A stretch of DNA of 5,301 nt, from contig JAGHYO010000175.1 of NCBI GenBank assembly GCA_017743605.1, forward strand, positions 1 to 5,301, in the 5' to 3' direction. The stretch is from Thermoflexus sp. Its GTDB lineage: Bacteria > Chloroflexota > Anaerolineae > Thermoflexales > Thermoflexaceae. Shown one piece after another: positions 4,908-5,301 of this stretch. Below the pieces are notes generated by a model, which was given only the letters and a program-made list of their open reading frames with translations, was not told the DNA's origin and ran no database searches. Position numbers and translations under genes: made by a program. Positions within the stretch are counted from its first letter, which is position 1. Each line of letters begins with the position of its first letter.

Positions 4908-4955
4908 GTTCTTCCCTCCACCGCATCGGGTCAAGTTTCTGATTTTTCCACGTCC

Positions 4956-4968
4956 GCCCGATTCGGGC
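4956..4968 (-). other. Short hairpin in the truA–rplM spacer
   Basis: GCCCGAATCGGGC on the minus strand forms a perfect 5-bp stem with a three-base loop, about 50 nt before the rplM start. No T-tract follows. It lies where L13 leader regulation would act, but it does not match a leader motif I can name. Confidence 0.25.
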
Positions 4969-4985
4969 TTCCCACCTTGCCATTT

Positions 4986-5301
4986 CTAATGGGGCAGGAA
5001 GTCCGGCGCTGGCGGGATGGCGATCCGATCGTAACGTGCCCCGATGAAATACAGGCCGTGGGCCGGGGCAGGGGTATCCGCCGGATAGGCCTCCGGGTGC
5101 TCCAGGTAGAACCCTGCCGCCTCTGGAGGGCGATCGCCTCGCCCTACTGCCACCAGTACGGCGGCCATGATCCGCACCATGTGGTAGAGGAAGGCATCCG
5201 CCTCGATCTCGAAGATCACCCAGCTCCCGTTGGCCTCCACCTGCGTCCGGCGGACCTCCCGCACCGTGTTCTGGCCGCGAGGGGGGCGGCCGAAGGCGCC
5301 G
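4986..5301 (-). CDS. truA: tRNA pseudouridine synthase A, C-terminal part
   Basis: TruA converts uridines 38-40 in the anticodon arm of tRNAs to pseudouridine. The frame is open to the right edge, so the first part of the gene, including the catalytic Asp motif, lies outside. The visible 104 residues begin GAFGRPPRGQNTVREVRRTQ, then show WVIFEIEADAFLYHMVRIMA and VLVAVGRG, the conserved C-terminal substrate-binding core (FLyhMVR...L..vG.G), and end at PAPDFLPH. The family usually has Gly after MVR-x-x (MVRrivG); here it is Ala. A GTG within this frame (5264) should not be taken as the start, since the conserved NTVREV stretch crosses it. The gene lies 78 nt upstream of rplM, most likely in the same operon. 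Confidence 0.93.
   Translation of the reverse strand, partial: GAFGRPPRGQNTVREVRRTQVEANGSWVIFEIEADAFLYHMVRIMAAVLVAVGRGDRPPEAAGFYLEHPEAYPADTPAPAHGLYFIGARYDRIAIPPAPDFLPH

Noticed and set aside
4908..4934. TTG at 4934 as the rplM start
   Set aside because: The nine added residues are encoded by the Shine-Dalgarno region; the GTG at 4907 gives the standard 142-residue L13.
5262..5264. GTG as the start of a short truA-like gene
   Set aside because: The TruA homology continues upstream (AFGRPPRGQNT) to the window edge, so the GTG is an internal codon.

Overview
The window comes from a GC-rich bacterial chromosome. The order truA–rplM–rpsI is the end of the ribosomal/RNA-polymerase cluster found in Firmicutes and Chloroflexota. 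That order, the high GC and a divergent MoeA-type N-terminus with an Arg/Leu/Glu-rich style suggest a Chloroflexota lineage, possibly a thermophilic Anaerolineae relative such as Thermoflexus. This placement is an inference from style and gene order, not a match.

Layout from left to right. Positions 1-158 (minus) hold the first 52 codons of a molybdopterin molybdotransferase (MoeA-like), with its own extended -10 promoter. A cold-shock-domain gene (minus) lies upstream of it, with a clear promoter and intrinsic terminator. Its open frame has no convincing start codon and runs through its own terminator into moeA, so it looks frameshifted or decaying. Positions 619-938 are an AT-rich intergenic stretch with two adjacent palindromes, TATA boxes facing both ways and a minus-strand intrinsic terminator. 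They could frame a transcript of about 130 nt.

Positions 939-2943 (minus) are a two-gene operon: a family-1 extracellular solute-binding lipoprotein followed by an inositol-monophosphatase-family enzyme. A 78-nt divergent promoter region separates it from a plus-strand nitrilase-superfamily amidohydrolase (3022-3897) that resembles the glutaminase part of NAD synthetase. A GC-rich inverted repeat with two mutually exclusive pairings lies in the convergent gap. The minus-strand housekeeping operon follows: rpsI (3977-4411), rplM (4479-4907) and the 3' part of truA (4986-5301). A strong hairpin lies between rplM and rpsI.

The genes form four independent units: ribosome/tRNA maturation, a sugar-binding/phosphatase pair, a lone amidohydrolase, and the csp–moeA side. 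No mobile element, tRNA, rRNA or CRISPR array was seen. I found no clear new multi-gene system. The most unexplained DNA is the 619-938 intergenic region and the damaged-looking cold-shock gene beside it.
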